This document shows positions 60,250-64,000 of a DNA stretch of 64,000 nt, one piece after another. The position numbers and the translations under genes are program-made. Under the pieces are notes generated by a model that made no database searches, had not been told where the DNA came from, and saw only the letters and a program-made list of their open reading frames with translations. Every line of letters starts with the position of its first letter. Position 1 is the stretch's first letter. The stretch covers positions 14,045,001 through 14,109,000 of the forward strand of contig NC_069376.1 in assembly GCF_021730395.1 (NCBI RefSeq), in the 5' to 3' direction. This stretch comes from Mercenaria mercenaria (Eukaryota; Mollusca; Bivalvia; Venerida; Veneridae).

Positions 60250-60984
60250 TTAACAAATTGTCGGTCAAACGAACGACGTTGTATTCTTGCAGTAGTGCCA
60301 CTTTTATAGTGTTGTCTCTGACCTCCTGACCGATATGGTAGAAAGTCGATATCAGGGGAGATAACAGTTATATGGTATTGGTAGGGTGATCGATCATTAT
60401 TGATGATATTGCGAAGCATGCTGACATCTATTTCATCTGGATGATTGGCGTGTTATTTCAATTTCAAATATAATAAAACAGGAGGTTTTCATAACAAATT
60501 AAACAAGCTTAATTGACTGATATGTCACTTCAGTTATAAACTATGTAAAAATGGAACTTTTCGTAAGAAATAAAACATGTTGTGTTTATGTCTGTGTTGT
60601 TTTAACGTCCTTATTTAGTGGTAATTGGCAAATTTTGTTACAGGTCCAATAAAAATGATATACGCGTGATGCATAAAACATTTTATTATTCCAATCAGTG
60701 TTAATTTATTAAGCTCACAGTACAGAAATGGGTTTCATGTAAAATAAATGTGAGCTGAATACTGTCTACAGTAGTCGATTTGTATAAGTCGGTCACGTGT
60801 TTTGAGCCGTGACTGATTTATGCAGGACAGTTGATTTCCCCAAAAAGGGTAGGAACGTATTTACAAACTAATGCGGTATGGAAATGAATGTAAACAAATA
60901 CATGGTCCAAAGGATATTGCGTTGCTCTAATAAACTTGCTTTTCGAGGTTCCAGTCTTGATAATTTCACATTGTTTTACATTTT
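60250..60984. other. Gene-free spacer
   Basis: No exon, repeat or RNA gene recognised. Confidence 0.4.
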
Positions 60985-61124
60985 TTAATCATTTGTTTCA
61001 ATAGTCATTGCTCGAAAAAAACTGTGCAGTTCATTGAACCGATTACTTATTGATTTTCCAGCACCGGTGATCATAGAGCTTAATTCTGATTTCGATACAT
61101 CGTCTGACTTAAAGGCTGACACGG
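60985..61124 (-). CDS. Possible terminal exon of a further gene
   Basis: After the acceptor GACGACCCTTCAG (phase 1) the frame reads VSAFKSDDVSKSELSSMITG then AGKSISNRFNELHSFFRAMT and stops. Not similar to the receptor tails and not recognised. The rest would lie upstream, beyond the repeat at 61211 or outside the window. Confidence 0.3.
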
Positions 61125-61210
61125 CTGAAGGGTCGTCAACAAACACAGCAAGTGAAGTTGAAATTATATGACATGAATTAAATTGAAATAAAAGTAGCAA
61201 ACTATAACAA

Positions 61211-62636
61211 GAGGGCCATGATGGCCCTATATCGCTCACCTGTTATCATTGCACTTGAGGACAAGAAGGTCCTCGGAAAAAGTATCTAAGTCCAAAGGAC
61301 AGGAACAACAAAGGGAAGAAATTTAACAAAAAAGGAAAAAAAATTCTTACAAGGTATAGATATGTCAAAATACACCTAAAAATTGGAGGTACCATCCATG
61401 TTGTACCACAGAAAAGTGGTCTCGGGTTTTCCCTACGGCCAATAATAAAAAAGTTACTAAAAATAAGCTATTTATAGTAACGTAAAAGGGAAGTAATTAA
61501 AAAAAATAAAAATTGTAAGTGAACAAAAGAAGGATCTGCCAAATAATCTGTTGACATAAATGAAATTTCAGATCAGTATCTTCATTAGTTATGGAGATAT
61601 ACCCATTTTAATTTGAAATAAAGGGAGGTAATTTGACATAAAATCAGTTCATAGATATCTACCCTGATTGTCTCAGTCCAACTAATAACAATAATGAAAT
61701 TTCAAATAAGTCCTATAAGTATTAACTGATATAAATCAATTTTGATTACAATCAGGGGAGGTAATCAGATATAAAATAACTCTGGAACCTATGATTGGAT
61801 CTGATTTGTCACGGAATCCAAGACTTATTGTTGTTGAAGATATTTTAAAAGTTTGTATCAAATAAAACCATAAATGAAGTCTCTATCTGGCTGCAAAAGC
61901 CAAAATAGCCAATTTTGGCCCTTTAAGGGGCCATAACTCCGGAACCCATGACAGAATCTGGCCAGTTGAAGAAAGGAAGCAAGATCTTGTGGTGATACAA
62001 GTTGTGTGCAAGTTTGGTTAAAATCAAATCATAAATGAAGCTGCTATTGTGCAGACAAGGTCAAAATAGCTAATTTTGGCCTTTTTAGGGGCCATAACTC
62101 TGGAACCCATTAAGGGATCTGGCCAGTTCAAGAAAGGAACCGAGATCTTATGGTGACACAAGTTTTATGCAAGTTTGATTAAATTCAAATCATAAATGAA
62201 GCTGCTATTGTGCAGACAAGGTCAAAATAGCTAATTTTGGCCCTTTCAGGGGCCATAACTCTGGAACCCATTATGGGATCTGGCCGGTTCAAGAAAGGAA
62301 TCGAGATCTTATGGTGACACAAGTTTTGTGCAAGTTTGATTAAATTCAAATCATAAATGAAGCTGCTATTGTGCAGACAAGGTCAAAATAGCTAAGTTTG
62401 GCCCTTTCAGGGGCCATAACTCTGGAACCCATAATGGGATCTAGCCAGTTCAAAAAAAGGAACCAAGATCTCATGGTGATACAAGTTGTGTGCAAGTTTG
62501 GTTAAAATAAAATCATAAATGAAACCACTATCGTGCAGACACGAAATTGTTGACGCACGGACGCACTGACTGACGACGGATGACGGACGAAGGGTGATCA
62601 CAAAAGCTCACCTTGTCACTATGTGACAGGTGAGCT
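61211..62636. repeat. Bivalve-type interspersed repeat, ~165-bp subunits
   Basis: Starts GAGGGCCATGATGGCCCTAT-ATCGCTCACCTG. It has four or more subunits with GGGGCCATAACTCTGGAACC and ATTGTGCAGACAAGGTCAAA, and ends GACGGATGACGGACGAAGGG and GTGACAGGTGAGCT. Widely met in bivalve genomes to my knowledge. Confidence 0.75.
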
Positions 62637-63349
62637 AAAAATATAGAAATAATAAAAAAAGTCAAACATTATAATCGAAATATGTAAAGTGTTTTTTTCA
62701 AAAAGAATCTTCAAAAATGTTTTACTTAAATAAAATTGAAAAAAAATGTATAGTATAGAAAACATATGGTAGTAATCTGGGATTGAACTCGCACTTAACG
62801 GTTTATAATCACTATGGGCTATATTCATAGTCGTCACTCAAACTCACACTTGACTCAAACTTGGGTAAGTATCACTCAAGTGGACCTCGAGTAGACCTTG
62901 CGGGAGTGTGAGTGGAGTTCGAAAGTCATATTCATAAATTCCACTCAATCTTAACTTTCGGAAGGACAGCTCGAGTAATGGTTTCATTGTACACAATGGA
63001 TTTAGAGGATTATAACGGTTTATATGACAATAACATCAAAGATATACAAAAGTGCTGATCATTATTTTTGTAGCTGGAACTTGTCATCTTATTGCTCGTC
63101 TGTATGTTTATCCATCCGTTTGTTTGTCTATTTGTTTTATAATACATCCTTCTGTCTGTTCGTCCGTCCATCAGCCAATCTACTCATCTGCATTAGTAGA
63201 ATTTAATTAATATTTAGAAATAGAGTTTAACTTTCGCTGGAATTGAAATTTATTTAAACAACTGAATTTTTAACTCTGCCATTAATTGTTGGTGTTTCCC
63301 GAATGCCAGCCAGCGTACCTTTTAAATTGCAATTACTAAAAACATAATT
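62637..63349. other. Gene-free spacer
   Basis: Short direct and inverted ACTCAAACTC/ACTCAAG motifs near 62830-62960, and CTGTCTGTTCGTCCGTCCAT-like simple sequence near 63090-63180. No gene seen. Confidence 0.4.
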
Positions 63350-63541
63350 GAGCCGCACCATGAGAAAACCAACATAGTGCGTTTGTGACCAGCAAGAATC
63401 CAGATCAACCTGCGCATCGGCGCACTCTGCTCATGATTCATACTGTTAGCAAATAGTTTCGCAGTAGGCTTTGAAAGCGAATAGCATGGCTTCTGACCAG
63501 ACTGCAAACGCATTTTGTTGGTTTTCTCATGGCACGGCTCA
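63350..63541. mobile_element. GAGCCG/CGGCTC inverted-repeat MITE, shortened
   Basis: GAGCCGCACCATGAGAAAAC to GTTTTCTCATGGCACGGCTCA with an internal deletion in the right arm. Confidence 0.85.
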
Positions 63542-64000
63542 TATCTTTTTGTATAATTAAACAATGAGATTTAATAATGATTGGTTCTTCATGACATTTA
63601 ATTTGACGAATTGTATATATTTCAGTATGAATGAACGGATCTCAAGGCTTGTGAAATGTAAATATTTGTTACTACGTCGTGTGTTTCTGGGAGTGACTGA
63701 TGAGCCCCGTTAGGCTAGGTTTCGTAGATGTATATTTGATTTCCTATGTCTTTTTTTAACCGTTTATATTAATTAAACAGTCTTTTAACTTGTTGGGTAT
63801 TATTTTGCGTTTTCGTCGTCCTCAAAAACACGTATTAAAAAAAGAACAAAATATATTTTTCCAAAATACCTTGCACAAATATGAACATCCGCTTTAACAT
63901 GACACTGTTATCTTACCTTCAAATTAATTAAATATTGTAAATTTATCATCTAATCTTACATTATGAGACCTTGCGAAACACTCAAGGGACCCCAGGACCT
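63542..64000. other. Gene-free window edge
   Basis: AT-rich DNA; the 5' exons of gene E are not visible here. Confidence 0.4.

Noticed and set aside
60104-60419. ORFs with Arg-Ala or His-Thr repeats
   Set aside because: They are translations of the alternating (GC)n(GT)n tract.
63690-63730. Hammerhead-ribozyme-like CTGATGAGCCCCGTTAGGC
   Set aside because: The CUGAUGAG box and a short stem are present but the required GAAA box after the stem is missing (TAGGTTTCG instead); flanking helices I and III are not evident.
1-64000. Retrovirus-like or other capsid-bearing elements
   Set aside because: I saw no reverse transcriptase, integrase or capsid motifs and no long terminal repeats.

Overview
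The window looks like non-model invertebrate nuclear DNA, most likely from a bivalve mollusc, probably venerid-like. It is AT-rich, exons are short and spread over kilobases, and introns and gaps are packed with short repeats. The tRNA-derived SINE and the inverted-repeat MITE (ends GAGCCG...CGGCTC) are families I recall from clam genomes. The taxon is inference; the repeats and gene structures are read directly. No bacterial operons, rRNA, CRISPR or recognisable retroelement genes were seen.

The main content is a tandem cluster of single-pass receptor-like genes. Shared plan: signal-peptide exon, a WSC (cysteine-rich, carbohydrate-binding type) domain split over two exons, Ser/Thr-rich stalk, transmembrane segment, and a cytoplasmic tail full of tyrosine motifs ending in a conserved Y-[FVD]-[IV]-L-E signature. 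Intron phases match across the paralogues (1, 0, 1, 1, 2), which is how the exons were joined. Gene A (+ strand) shows only its tail exon (7528-8170). Gene B (minus, 11488-16603) is complete, 452 codons. Gene C (minus, 20858-28417) is a broken copy. Gene D (minus, 30359-53198) is open end to end but has a shortened WSC domain and a 13.9-kb intron. Gene E (minus, 56767-59053) lacks its 5' exons in this window. Tails fall into two subfamilies, A/C/D and B/E.

Layout: 1-3640 is homopolymer-rich, apparently poor-quality sequence. 4313-6182 is a DNA element built of short palindromes. 7.5-8.2 kb gene A tail; 11.5-16.6 kb gene B, whose introns hold an 11-bp minisatellite and a 94-bp x10 array; 20.9-28.4 kb gene C; 29.1-29.9 kb a minisatellite; 30.4-53.2 kb gene D, whose large intron holds a candidate 11.1-kb DNA transposon (33782-44891) with AACGTT-rich ends and a small candidate gene; 56.8-59.1 kb gene E; 59.1-64 kb repeats plus one possible terminal exon of a further gene.

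By analogy with other WSC proteins the receptors would bind glycans outside and recruit SH2-type adaptors inside. The cluster shows birth-and-death evolution: whole-gene duplication (C and D still share intron and upstream sequence), tyrosine-motif gain and loss, MITE insertion into exons and beside splice sites, and pseudogenisation.
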